This document shows, in pieces, positions 8,023-16,818 of a DNA stretch of 64,000 nucleotides. The DNA is from Mycolicibacterium iranicum (GTDB taxonomy: Bacteria > Actinomycetota > Actinomycetes > Mycobacteriales > Mycobacteriaceae). The stretch spans positions 1-64,000 of the forward strand of contig NZ_LQPC01000015.1 in assembly GCF_002101705.1 (NCBI RefSeq), read 5' to 3'. The position numbers and the translations under genes were made by a program. The notes under the pieces are model-generated. The model was not told the DNA's origin. It saw only the letters and a list, made by a program, of their open reading frames with translations, and did no database searches. The number at the start of each line of letters is the position of its first letter. Position 1 is the first letter of the stretch.

Positions 8023-8625
8023 TCATCGTTTTTGCAGTCCCCGTCGGGCAGTGATGATCAGATTCCCCAGCATCGCGTCTCGTCCCTCAGCGCTGCCGAC
8101 GGTGGTCAGCACGCCGTAGATGCCGAGCAGAAAGAAGGCGGCACTGTAGAACGCGTCGACCTCTGGGTGGACCTCGCCGTCTCCACGGGCGCGTTCGATC
8201 TCGCGGACGAGCGAGACGACGATCGGATGGTCGGACCACTCGTCCCTGCTGGGTCGCGTCGGTGAAAAATGTAGCGCCAGGAATTCCTTGAACAGCAGCG
8301 GGCCGAGTCGCTGCTCCAGCCCGGATATCAGGTCGACGACCTTGGTCAAGGCCGCAGAGAGATCATGCCTTGAATCCAGGAAGCGCGTGAATTCGGCTGC
8401 CATGCGGGCTTCTTCGCGTCGCTCCAGCTCAAGGAGTACATGCTCCTTGCTGGGGAAGTGGAAGAAGAACGTGCCGTGGGCGACACCGGCGGCGGAGACG
8501 ATGGCACTGACATCGGCGCCGGCCATGCCGGCAGCCTGGAACTCGGCGATGGCGGCGCCCAGTATTCGCTCGCGCGTCTGCAGTCGACGCAGTTCGCGCG
8601 CCGACGGTTTGACCTGTGGCGCCAT
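8023..8625 (-). CDS. TetR-family regulator
   Basis: This 200-residue protein has an N-terminal TetR helix-turn-helix: RERILGAAIAEFQAAG, then VSAIVSAAGVAHGTFFFHFPSKEHV. It has a ligand domain of normal length. ATG 8625 follows a near-perfect AGGAGGAG site. It is the second gene of the minus-strand operon and most likely controls it through the palindrome at 9394-9407. The inducer is unknown. Confidence 0.93.
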   Translation of the reverse strand: MAPQVKPSARELRRLQTRERILGAAIAEFQAAGMAGADVSAIVSAAGVAHGTFFFHFPSKEHVLLELERREEARMAAEFTRFLDSRHDLSAALTKVVDLISGLEQRLGPLLFKEFLALHFSPTRPSRDEWSDHPIVVSLVREIERARGDGEVHPEVDAFYSAAFFLLGIYGVLTTVGSAEGRDAMLGNLIITARRGLQKR

Positions 8626-8659
8626 CGTCTCCTCCTTCCGTGTCCTTCGATGATTAGAG

Positions 8660-9388
8660 TCAGTCTGAGAAGATCTCGCGATTGACCGAATGCAGGTACG
8701 GGATGGCCAGGAACGGCGTGATGTAGAAGATGTCGTAGAGCCACCAGCCGACGACGGGAAGGACGACACCGGCGAAGCGCACGTCGGCGTACATCGTCAT
8801 GTTGAAGACATAGAGACACCAGATCACGATGCCCATCCAGCAGGTGATGATCATCCACTGGTGGCCCCAGCGTTTCATCTGCAGGAAGCCGATGGCCGCA
8901 GCGATGCGCATCGTGAAGACGGTGAGGATCATGCCGACTTCCATGGCTTTCTCACCCGGACCGGCAGCCCCGCCGAGCCAGAGCTCGTTGTAGTGCCAGA
9001 AGTAGCCGGCGTCAAACATTGCGCCCCAGCCGTTCAACAGGATTCGCGCCAGAATGGTGTGGTTGGCGACGAGATCCAGCGCCCAGCCGACGGTGTTGAT
9101 CGCGGCGTCGATGATGACGAGATATCCGATCAGGGTGACCAGCATCGGACGCACGGAGAGTCCGTCGCGTTGCGCCTTGCGAAGCAGCCACACGCCCCGC
9201 AGGAACAGGGGGAGGCCGAAAATTCCGAGGGCTGCGGTGCCGATCAGAAGACTTCCCGAGATCAGCCACTTGTCAGCCTGTCGTTGCGCCCGCTGCGAAG
9301 CCTCCATGTGTTCGTCGAGCCCGCTCGCGGACGTCCGCGGGCTGGATGCTGGTTTGCCACGGCCACGTATGAGCGTCGGCAAGTTCAT
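8660..9388 (-). CDS. Six-TM membrane protein (copy A), first gene of operon
   Basis: This is the 242-residue paralogue of the product of 4669-5394, with the same six-helix layout and a nearly identical C-terminal half; the N-terminal 50 residues diverge. Shared polar membrane residues are the same (LDLVANHT, FDAGYFWHYNE, GHQW, YADVR). It is the promoter-proximal gene. The ATG at 9388 lies 8 bases from the -10 hexamer, so it is probably read from a leaderless transcript. Confidence 0.85.
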   Translation of the reverse strand: MNLPTLIRGRGKPASSPRTSASGLDEHMEASQRAQRQADKWLISGSLLIGTAALGIFGLPLFLRGVWLLRKAQRDGLSVRPMLVTLIGYLVIIDAAINTVGWALDLVANHTILARILLNGWGAMFDAGYFWHYNELWLGGAAGPGEKAMEVGMILTVFTMRIAAAIGFLQMKRWGHQWMIITCWMGIVIWCLYVFNMTMYADVRFAGVVLPVVGWWLYDIFYITPFLAIPYLHSVNREIFSD

Positions 9389-9393
9389 GAAGG

Positions 9394-9424
9394 CTGACTA
9401 TAGTCAGTAAATGGTCACAGTCAA
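9394..9424 (-). promoter_or_regulatory. Operon promoter with overlapping TetR-type operator
   Basis: On the minus strand, TTGACT (9424-9419) is followed after 16 bases by TATAGT (9402-9397), a good housekeeping-sigma promoter. The perfect palindrome CTGACTATAGTCAG (9394-9407) covers the -10. Transcription should start about 7 bases further on, close to the ATG at 9388. A repressor bound here would block polymerase directly; the operon's own TetR protein is the obvious candidate. Confidence 0.75.
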
Positions 9425-9758
9425 CGGCTACTCTACGGCGCGTCTTGGCGCCGTGTAGATTCAAATGCATTTTTGTGCAGCAATTATCATGCGAGTATTC
9501 CAACTCATGGGGTCACTGCGCTGTCGATATGGTTGACTTAGGTCAGAGTTGGTCGTCAGATGGGCACGGCCGCGACGGGGCGGAACTCATGGCACTGGAA
9601 CGGTTTTCACTCGACGGCCGACCCGTGTCGCTGGAGAAGACGTTGGAGGCGACGCCGTCGCATCGCCGCCTGGACGACGTCGAGGACCTGGGGAGGCATC
9701 GATTCGAACAACTCGCTGCTGCCCATTCCCGACTACTGAGCAGAAACGGTCTCGCGCG
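9425..9758. other. Divergent intergenic region, no convincing gene
   Basis: This 334-base stretch separates the minus-strand operon from the plus-strand gene at 9759. It contains an imperfect hairpin near 9430-9457 (ctac-ggcgc against gcgcc-gtag), a patch at about 9465-9495 with higher AT content than the rest of the window, and a TTGACT at about 9533. Open frames cross it, but none shows a recognisable protein or a good start. It probably holds the promoter of the 9759 gene. Confidence 0.5.
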
Positions 9759-10832
9759 ATGCACACAGTGGTGCAGTTCTCAACCGGCAACGTCGGCCGG
9801 CATTCACTGAAGGCGATCATCGGACGGCCCGATCTGGAACTCGTCGGCGTCCACGCGGCCAGTCCGTCGAAGATCGGTCGCGACGCCGGCCAGTTGTGCG
9901 GACTGGACAAACCCACGGGGGTCATAGCGACCGACGACATCGATGCGTTGATCGCGCTGAACCCGGACTGTGTGGTGTACACGGCGCTGGGTGAGACCAG
10001 GCCGATGGAGGCCATCGATCAGATGTCGAAGCTCCTCGCGGCGGGCATCAACGTGGTCGGCACGTCGATGGTGTGGCTGGTCACGCCCCGCCAGGCCGAC
10101 GACTGGCTGCGCGGGCCGCTGGAACAGGCTTGTGCAGCCGGCAATGCATCGCTGTACGTGAACGGTATCGACCCCGGGTATTCGGGAGACACCGCCGTCC
10201 ACGCTGCGTTGAGCCTGGTAACAAGGGCCGAATCCGTGAGTGTCAAGGAGATTTTCGACTACGGAAACTACGACGACTACGAATACACCGGCACCGCCAT
10301 GGGTTTCGGGACGACGCCGGAGGATGACCTGCCGATGGCTTTCCTGCCGGGCGTCATCACGTCGATGTTCGGCGGTCTGGTGCGCAACCTCGCAAGCCAC
10401 CTGGACGTGGAACTGGACGAGGTTCGTCAACGCTACGAGCCCTGGTACACCTCCGAACGCATCGAGTGCACGATGATGACCGTCGAGCCAGGACAGCTCG
10501 CCGGAGTACGTTTCGCCGTCGAAGGGGTGCGCGGCGACGTCCCCGTCATCACCGTCGAGCACACCACGCGGCTCACCCCGGCCGCCGCTCCGGAGTGGGA
10601 GTACCCACCCGAGGGACAGGCCGGTGTGCACAGGGTCATCGTCGAAGGCGAGCCGCGCATCGAGCTGACCACCCACCTGTCGCACCCCGTCCTCGACGTG
10701 ACCGACGCCGGCTGTGTCTCGACGGCGGCCCGGGCGGTCAACGCGATCGACTGGGTCTGCCGCGCGCCGGCCGGGATCATTGCCGTCGAGGACATCCCGC
10801 CCGTGGCGATGATCCGCGGCCTGATGTGGTGA
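9759..10832 (+). CDS. Dihydrodipicolinate reductase-like oxidoreductase (paralogue 2)
   Basis: This 357-residue protein starts MHTVVQFSTGNVGRHSLKAI, with the Rossmann TGNVG signature. Downstream landmarks are IGRDAGQLCGLDKP, DCVVYTALGET and NGIDPGYSGDTA. It belongs to the same family as the products of 1927-2985 and 60442-61530; TGNVG and NGIDPG link it more closely to the latter. A longer frame extends to 9549, but homology begins at this ATG. Alone on its strand, it may be under separate control. Confidence 0.8.
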   Translation: MHTVVQFSTGNVGRHSLKAIIGRPDLELVGVHAASPSKIGRDAGQLCGLDKPTGVIATDDIDALIALNPDCVVYTALGETRPMEAIDQMSKLLAAGINVVGTSMVWLVTPRQADDWLRGPLEQACAAGNASLYVNGIDPGYSGDTAVHAALSLVTRAESVSVKEIFDYGNYDDYEYTGTAMGFGTTPEDDLPMAFLPGVITSMFGGLVRNLASHLDVELDEVRQRYEPWYTSERIECTMMTVEPGQLAGVRFAVEGVRGDVPVITVEHTTRLTPAAAPEWEYPPEGQAGVHRVIVEGEPRIELTTHLSHPVLDVTDAGCVSTAARAVNAIDWVCRAPAGIIAVEDIPPVAMIRGLMW

Positions 10833-10942
10833 GCGGCCTCCCGGTCACAACACGGGAAGCAGGCGTCGCAGGATCAGGGCGGACGATGCGGCGACCTGCG
10901 CGTGGCAGATTCCGCATCAATGCGCCCGGCAGAACCGGAGAA

Positions 10943-10977
10943 ACCCCGCGGATGCAGCCTCCGGGCATCCGCGGGGT
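10943..10977. terminator. Perfect 13-bp hairpin between convergent genes
   Basis: Arms 10943-10955 and 10965-10977 (accccgcggatgc and its exact complement) enclose a 9-base loop. It lies between the plus-strand gene ending at 10832 and the minus-strand gene ending at 10996, so it can serve both as an intrinsic terminator without a U-tract. Confidence 0.75.
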
Positions 10978-10995
10978 GACCCCTCGTCGAGATCC

Positions 10996-11355
10996 CTAGC
11001 GGGGGCAGGGTCCCGGGAGGAAGAGGCTCCAGCACCAGCCCGGGGGGAGCGGGGGTGTGAAGTAGGGGCCGCCGTCGCCCGGAGGGCCGGGAGGGTTCGG
11101 GCCATCCCAGATGTTCTGGGCGACGTTGCCCTGGCCGTGATAGACGATGTAGTAGCTGTGGCAGATGTTGTTATCCCAGATCACGGGGTTGAACTTCTTG
11201 TTGCCCGTCTCGACCGGCGGATCGCCGGGGCACCAGGTGAGCGGGCCGGTGGGAGGGGTGCCCGCCTGAGCCACGCCGGCCGACATTCCCAGGCTGCCGA
11301 TGGCGATGCCGGCCGAGAGCGCTGCTCCCGCGATTGCGCGCTTGATGGTGTTCAT
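10996..11355 (-). CDS. Small secreted Pro/Gly-rich protein
   Basis: The 119-residue product has a signal peptide (MNTIKRAIAGAALSAGIAIG, cleavage near AQA-GTPP). The mature part is rich in Pro and Gly, with cysteines in TWCPGDPP, NNICHSYY, GWCWS and PGPCPR that may form disulfides. GGAGGA lies 6 bases before ATG 11355, which rules out the longer frame from 11418. It is of the type of short exported mycobacterial proteins of unknown function. Confidence 0.75.
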   Translation of the reverse strand: MNTIKRAIAGAALSAGIAIGSLGMSAGVAQAGTPPTGPLTWCPGDPPVETGNKKFNPVIWDNNICHSYYIVYHGQGNVAQNIWDGPNPPGPPGDGGPYFTPPLPPGWCWSLFLPGPCPR

Positions 11356-11518
11356 GTCTGTTCCTCCTGCTGCTGCGCCACTCGTGCGGCGCCGATGGGA
11401 CAAGTGAAGGCGGAGCAACGAGCTACCGATCCCAATTTCTCGGTGGCGCTCATGTCATCGATGACGTTCCGCGCGATTGGCACCCGCCATGCTGTGCAGT
11501 CGCTTAGCATGGCGGACC

Positions 11519-13726
11519 ATGCCCCACTCAGCCACCCAGCCCGGTATCTGCCGAATCTGTTCGGCGCACTGCGGCGTCCTCGCCACGGTGACCGACGGGC
11601 GGCTGACCAAGGTGGCCGGTGATCCGGACAACCCGATGTTCAAGGGCTACACCTGCATCAAGGGCCGGGCGCTGCCCGAAATCCACAACAACCCCGCTCG
11701 GCTCCTGCACAGTCAGAAGCGACAGGCCGACGGCAGCTACGCCAGAATCGTCTCCGAGCGGGCGATGGACGAGATCGCCGCCAGGTTGCAGCAGTTGATA
11801 GCCGAACACGGACCGCGGTCGGTGGCGATGTACCTCGGTACCAATGGACTGCCGTATCCGGCCTCGGCACTGATGGGCAACGCCTTCATGCGCGGCATCG
11901 AATCGCCGATGTTCTTCACCGCGAACACCATCGATCAACCCGGAAAGCAGATCGCCCTGGCAGCGCACGGCCACTGGCTCGGCGGCGACATCGACTTCAA
12001 CGAGGCCGACAGCTGGATGCTTGTCGGGACGAACCCGTTGGTGTCCAAAGCGATCGGCATCCCTGGGCAGAACCCGTCGCAAAACCTCAGGGCGGCAATC
12101 GATCGCGGCATGAAGCTGATCGTCATCGATCCGCGACGGTCGCAGACCGCGGCCCGGGCCGCCATCCACCTCCAGCCGCGGCCCGGCGAGGACGTGACCA
12201 TTCTGGCCGGCATCATCAACATCATCATCGGTGAGCAGTGGCACGACCGCGACTTCATCGACGAGAACGTCGCAGGCTTCGACGACCTGGCCCGCGCGGT
12301 GGTCGGTTTCACCCCCGACTACGTGGCGCGACGCGCCGATGTGCCGAAAGCTCAGCTCCTGGAAGCGGCAAGCGTTTTCGCGACCTACGGTACCAAGCGC
12401 GGGATGGTCAACGCCGGCACCGGCGCCAATTTCGCGATGCACGGGAACCTGCTCGAATACCTGTGTCTTTGCCTGACGACGATCTGCGGTCGATGGCAGC
12501 GCGCCGGTGAACGGGTGACGCGGCCGAATACCCTTTTGCCGGCGTTCACGGCGAAAGCGCAGGCGCATCCACCCTACGAGGGCTGGGGCTACGGCGAGCG
12601 ACTCCGTGTGCGGGGGCTGACCGACACAGTGAGTGGCATGCCGACCGCCGCGCTCGCCGACGAGATCCTGCTGGAAGGCGACGGGCAGGTCAGGGCATTG
12701 ATCTGCATCGGCGGTAATCCAATGGCGGCCTGGCCCGATCAACGCAAGACGCACCGGGCTCTGGAAAGCCTGGACCTTCTGGTGACCCTCGACACCGAGA
12801 TGTCGTTGACCTCGCAGCTCGCCGACTACGTGATCGCGCCCATGATGCAGATGGAAACCCCGGCGATGACGATGGGCAGTGAACTCATCAAGTACTACAC
12901 CAGTGGAACCGGAATCCCGGCGGCCTACGGGCAGTATGTGCCGAGAATTGTTGACCCGCCCGAGGATTCAGACTTGATCGAGGAGTGGCTATTCTTCCTC
13001 GGTCTGGCCAGGCGGATGGATCTGGAGTTGTGGTTCGTGAACTTCTTCGGCGGCGGCGGCGGGCGGTTCATGGAGTCGCCCCCGATCGTGCTGCAGATGA
13101 ACGGCGAGACCGCACTCACCACCGAAGACCTGTTCGCGCAGATGTGCGCCACGTCGCGCATCCCTCTCGGCGAGGTGCGCAAGCATCCGCACGGCAAGAT
13201 CTTCGACGTCGACGTAGTCGTCGCCGAACGCGACCCGGACTGTTCGGACAAGCTGGACGTCGGGAACATCCACATGCTGGCCGAAGTGGCCGCCGTCCGT
13301 GCGGAGGATTTTCTCTCCGAGCGATCCGACTCCGCGTTCCCGTTTCGATTGATTCCGCGACGGCACCAGAATTTCATGAATTCATCAGGTACTGCGCTCG
13401 CCGCGCTGAACCGAGGCAAGCCCTACAACCCGGTGTACATGCATCCGGACACCGTCAACGCACTGGGACTCGAGTCCGGCGATTCGGTGCGCGTCACGTC
13501 GAATCACGACAGCGTACCTGCGGTCCTGGAAGCCGATGACACGCTGCGCCGCGACGTCGTGGCCATGCATCACGCGTTCGGTGGGATGCCCGCCGAGGAC
13601 GGCAACTTCCGCGAGCATGGGACGAACGTCGGCCGACTGGTGCCCACCGACGTCGACTACGACGCCATCACAGGTTTGCCACGTCAAGGCAACATCGCTG
13701 TCGCGGTAACCCGGCTGACCGAGTGA
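11519..13726 (+). CDS. Molybdopterin oxidoreductase (DMSO reductase family)
   Basis: The 735-residue catalytic protein begins with a 4Fe-4S motif C-x2-C-x3-C-x27-C (Cys11, 14, 18, 46). The bis-MGD domains follow, with VGTNPL, IVIDPRRSQTA and ICIGGNPMAAWPD, and the C-terminal dinucleotide-binding domain has NPVYMHPDT. No twin-arginine signal is visible, so it is cytoplasmic. No membrane anchor or iron-sulfur subunit lies nearby, suggesting a soluble single-subunit enzyme; the substrate cannot be told from sequence. The start at 11519 places the Cys motif normally. Confidence 0.92.
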   Translation: MPHSATQPGICRICSAHCGVLATVTDGRLTKVAGDPDNPMFKGYTCIKGRALPEIHNNPARLLHSQKRQADGSYARIVSERAMDEIAARLQQLIAEHGPRSVAMYLGTNGLPYPASALMGNAFMRGIESPMFFTANTIDQPGKQIALAAHGHWLGGDIDFNEADSWMLVGTNPLVSKAIGIPGQNPSQNLRAAIDRGMKLIVIDPRRSQTAARAAIHLQPRPGEDVTILAGIINIIIGEQWHDRDFIDENVAGFDDLARAVVGFTPDYVARRADVPKAQLLEAASVFATYGTKRGMVNAGTGANFAMHGNLLEYLCLCLTTICGRWQRAGERVTRPNTLLPAFTAKAQAHPPYEGWGYGERLRVRGLTDTVSGMPTAALADEILLEGDGQVRALICIGGNPMAAWPDQRKTHRALESLDLLVTLDTEMSLTSQLADYVIAPMMQMETPAMTMGSELIKYYTSGTGIPAAYGQYVPRIVDPPEDSDLIEEWLFFLGLARRMDLELWFVNFFGGGGGRFMESPPIVLQMNGETALTTEDLFAQMCATSRIPLGEVRKHPHGKIFDVDVVVAERDPDCSDKLDVGNIHMLAEVAAVRAEDFLSERSDSAFPFRLIPRRHQNFMNSSGTALAALNRGKPYNPVYMHPDTVNALGLESGDSVRVTSNHDSVPAVLEADDTLRRDVVAMHHAFGGMPAEDGNFREHGTNVGRLVPTDVDYDAITGLPRQGNIAVAVTRLTE

Positions 13727-13814
13727 CGCCCCTGTGATCGGCGACCCCGCTGGCTCTTTCAGCTAAAGTGCGCTGACGGCCCGCGTCGGGCGCGAAGATC
13801 TCGGGGGGTTGCAG

Positions 13815-14972
13815 GTGAGTTCAGCCGGCCCGGTCGCTGGACCGGATTCGGAACGCTGGTTTCTGGAGCGCGGCCTTCCGTCGGTGATCGGGCGACGCGG
13901 CCGCTGGCGTCACGTGCTCAGCCGGTCAGCGCCCGTGCTCGCCGGGTGGGCTGTGCTGATGGTGATGAGTTTCTTCGTCATGTGGGCGTCGGGGGGCACC
14001 GACGTCGACACCGACGACGACACCGGCGTCCTCGCGCTGCTCGCCGTGGTCGTGTTGTTCCTCATCGTTCCTGCTGTCGTCGCCGTCATCTGGGCCGTAT
14101 CGCGGATGACCAGCACCGCGGGACGGAGGATCGTCGCGGCGGTGTCGATCGTCGCGGGCGTGTTCGCGGACTTCTATCAGGACGACCCTCTGGATGCGTT
14201 GTCGGACTTCGCAACTGACGCCGCGGCGATCGGCGCCATCATCCTCGCCACCGGACTGGGGCTCGGCGCTATTGCGGGGTGGGCGCTGCGTACCACGGCG
14301 CGGCACTTCACATCTGCGACCCGCTTGCTGTTCCGCGCACTGCCGGTGGTGCTGCTGACGATCCTGGTGTTCTTCAACTCGCCGCTGTGGACGATCTCGT
14401 CCAACCTCGACGGTCTGCGAGTCGGGCTGATGGTGCTCTTCCTGGGGGCAGTGGCGACCTCGTATCTGATCGCGGGCCTGCTCGACTCGGTCAGACCGCT
14501 GATGTGGGGCTCCCAATCGAACTCGGACTCCGATGCACCCGCCCAGCGTCGACCGCTGACGCTGACAGAGAGGGTGAACGTCGTTGTGGTGGCAGCCGTT
14601 TCGCAGATCATCCAGGCGGTGTCCATCGCCGTGGTCATCGGTTCGCTGTACCTCGTGCTCGGCCTGATCGTCATGAACGCGGCCAACGTCAATCATCTGA
14701 CGGGCGGCGGGCCCACCCAGGGGGTCTGGTTGGGGGTGACGATTCCGGCGCCGCCTGCCCTGATCCGTGTCGTGGTCTTCCTGATGGCGTTGACCTACAT
14801 GTACATCTGCGCGCGTGCGGTCGGCGACGGCGAGTACCGGTCCGGGTTCCTCGACCCACTATTGGCCGATCTCCGTGCCGCGCTCGACGCGCGCGACCGT
14901 CTGCTCGCCGAACGCCCCGGCCGCAGAGGCGCGCCGGCGACCGCCGAGGACGCAGACCCCGATCCCGCCTGA
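13815..14972 (+). CDS. Polytopic membrane protein, unknown function
   Basis: The 385-residue protein has about eight hydrophobic segments between residues 35 and 345. A polar loop of about 30 residues (SQSNSDSDAPAQRRP) divides the helices into groups, and the C-terminus is charged. GTG 13815 is preferred because a run of six G lies 6 bases upstream; TTG 13809 is in frame but too close to it. I recognise no family. The stop is 8 bases from that of the convergent GGDEF-EAL gene. Confidence 0.75.
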   Translation: MSSAGPVAGPDSERWFLERGLPSVIGRRGRWRHVLSRSAPVLAGWAVLMVMSFFVMWASGGTDVDTDDDTGVLALLAVVVLFLIVPAVVAVIWAVSRMTSTAGRRIVAAVSIVAGVFADFYQDDPLDALSDFATDAAAIGAIILATGLGLGAIAGWALRTTARHFTSATRLLFRALPVVLLTILVFFNSPLWTISSNLDGLRVGLMVLFLGAVATSYLIAGLLDSVRPLMWGSQSNSDSDAPAQRRPLTLTERVNVVVVAAVSQIIQAVSIAVVIGSLYLVLGLIVMNAANVNHLTGGGPTQGVWLGVTIPAPPALIRVVVFLMALTYMYICARAVGDGEYRSGFLDPLLADLRAALDARDRLLAERPGRRGAPATAEDADPDPA

Positions 14973-14979
14973 GCGCATC

Positions 14980-16794
14980 TCACGATCTGTCGCGCGCGAC
15001 GACACTGACGACGTCCTCGCGGGTCTGTGCCCTGCCGAAGTAGAAACCCTGCGCCATGGTGAATCCCGTGCCGCGCAGCACGTTTGCCTCGTGCGCGGTC
15101 TCAACACCCTCGGCGACGATCGGAAGACCGAGCGCGTCGGCGAGCCCCGCCACGGCGTGCAGCAAAGGTGGCGCGGAGGACGATGCCGAGCTGATGGACG
15201 CGATGAACGAGGCATCGAGCTTGAGAAGGTCGGTCGGCAGTTTCTGGAGCCTGCTCAGCGATGAGTACCCGGTGCCAAAATCGTCGATGGCGATCCTGAT
15301 GCCGTGCGTCCGAAGTTCGTGCAAAGCAAGGATCGACGATGGCCTGTCGACGTCGATGACGGTCTCGGTTACCTCGAGGACGAGCTGGGTGGGCGGCCAT
15401 CCGGTTGATGCGAGCGTTTCCAGCACCCGGTCCACGTAACCCTTCTCCACCAGTTCGAGCCCGGAAACGTTGACGCTCAGCGACAACCGCAGGTGAGGCG
15501 TGTTCTGCTGCATCCAGAGGGCGTCGATACACGCGTGCCGCAACACATACTGATCGAGCTCTGAGATCAGATCGTTGTCCTCGGCGACCCGGATCACTTC
15601 CCCGGCTTGCAGGTCGGAGCCGTGGGCCGGCTCCCACCGCAATAACGCCTCGACACCGACGACAGCGTCCCCTTCCGACAGGCGGACGATGGGCTGGTAT
15701 CGGACGCCGATCGTGCCCGCTGCAAGTGCGTCGCGCAGCTGTACCGCGAGCGTCGGCAGGTGGGCGGACTCCAGCATCGTGCGGTTGCGTCCGATCGACT
15801 TAGCCCGTCGCAGGGCAACATCGGCGCGTTTGAGGACGGGGCCAAGGGGTTCGCCGATGTCCCACTTGCTCACCCCTGCAGAGAACTCCTGCGATGTCGC
15901 GCTGCGCAGTCGTTGCGTGAGGGACAGCGCATCCTGCTCGGTCGCCGCGGGCAGCATGAGAATGAACTCGTCGTTGCTCCGCCGCGCGATGACCTGCTCA
16001 GGTTCGAGCAGGTTCTGCCACGACGCGACCAATTGCTGCATCAACTCGTCGCCCGCGCGGGACCCGAATTCCTCATGGATGGACGCGTAGCTGTCGACGC
16101 AGATGAGGATCACTGCCGGACCGGATTCAACGGAGTGCGCCCGCGCGATCTCCGCGGCCATCACGCGGTCGAATCCGCGCCGATTGGGCACCCCTGTCGC
16201 ATCGTCGAGTTCTGCCCTGGAAACACTGTGACCCAGGATGATGATCAGGGTTCCGATCGCCACGGTGCACGCGGACGTGAAGAAGCCCGCCCACCACGGC
16301 GTCCCCGGTGTGAGGGCGATAGCCGTCATGCAGGAGATGATCGCGATCGCAAGATAGACCATTGCGGTGGGCCACGCGACGAAGAACGCCCCGCAGGCGA
16401 TGAAGATGTAGAGCGTAGCGATCGACACCGCGGCAGTGGGACTCGAAGCGAGGACACACATCGTGATCATCGCGGCCGCCGCGACGACGATGATGTGCAA
16501 CTGCTGGTGCGTGACGCGGCTACCCCGCCACAGGATGAAGAGCCCCATCGAGGTGGCGATCGCCGCGTTGACGTACTGGACGGCGGAGTTGTCGAAATAG
16601 TCGGGTGCCAATGTGGTCACGAGCGCGACGAGGATGCCGCCGAACACCAGGCATGAACCAGCGGTCCGGGCCCACAACACCGATGTTGCGATTCCCGGCC
16701 ACATTTGCGCGCGCTTGACTGCGGCCCAGCCGGCCCGCACCCCACCCACGCGGCCATGATAGCCCTGCTGGCGACGTAGTTGCAGGTATTGCAC
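14980..16794 (-). CDS. Membrane-anchored GGDEF-EAL c-di-GMP protein
   Basis: This 604-residue protein has about six membrane helices (40-190), a GGDEF domain (about 195-340) and an EAL domain (about 350-600). The GGDEF signature is SNDEF (273-277), so cyclase activity is doubtful. The EAL domain keeps EAL (382-384), DDFGTG (504-509), KLD (525-527) and AEGVE (561-565), so phosphodiesterase activity is likely. The first domain may sense GTP or act structurally. The GTG at 16794 is the longest start; a later one near the first helix is possible. Confidence 0.9.
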   Translation of the reverse strand: MQYLQLRRQQGYHGRVGGVRAGWAAVKRAQMWPGIATSVLWARTAGSCLVFGGILVALVTTLAPDYFDNSAVQYVNAAIATSMGLFILWRGSRVTHQQLHIIVVAAAAMITMCVLASSPTAAVSIATLYIFIACGAFFVAWPTAMVYLAIAIISCMTAIALTPGTPWWAGFFTSACTVAIGTLIIILGHSVSRAELDDATGVPNRRGFDRVMAAEIARAHSVESGPAVILICVDSYASIHEEFGSRAGDELMQQLVASWQNLLEPEQVIARRSNDEFILMLPAATEQDALSLTQRLRSATSQEFSAGVSKWDIGEPLGPVLKRADVALRRAKSIGRNRTMLESAHLPTLAVQLRDALAAGTIGVRYQPIVRLSEGDAVVGVEALLRWEPAHGSDLQAGEVIRVAEDNDLISELDQYVLRHACIDALWMQQNTPHLRLSLSVNVSGLELVEKGYVDRVLETLASTGWPPTQLVLEVTETVIDVDRPSSILALHELRTHGIRIAIDDFGTGYSSLSRLQKLPTDLLKLDASFIASISSASSSAPPLLHAVAGLADALGLPIVAEGVETAHEANVLRGTGFTMAQGFYFGRAQTREDVVSVVARDRS

Positions 16795-16818
16795 GTTCGA
16801 GCTCCGTGTCAGACCGGG

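Noticed and set aside
4669..9388. Copper membrane monooxygenase (PmoC/AmoC-like) or AveC-like spirocyclase
   Set aside because: Length and helix count are similar, but I find neither the Asp-His-His pattern of PmoC nor the conserved DPxLNY region of AveC, and there are no PmoA/PmoB-like genes.
9445..9810. Small gene before paralogue 2
   Set aside because: The frame has no ribosome-binding site or recognisable motif and runs into the 9759 gene in another frame.
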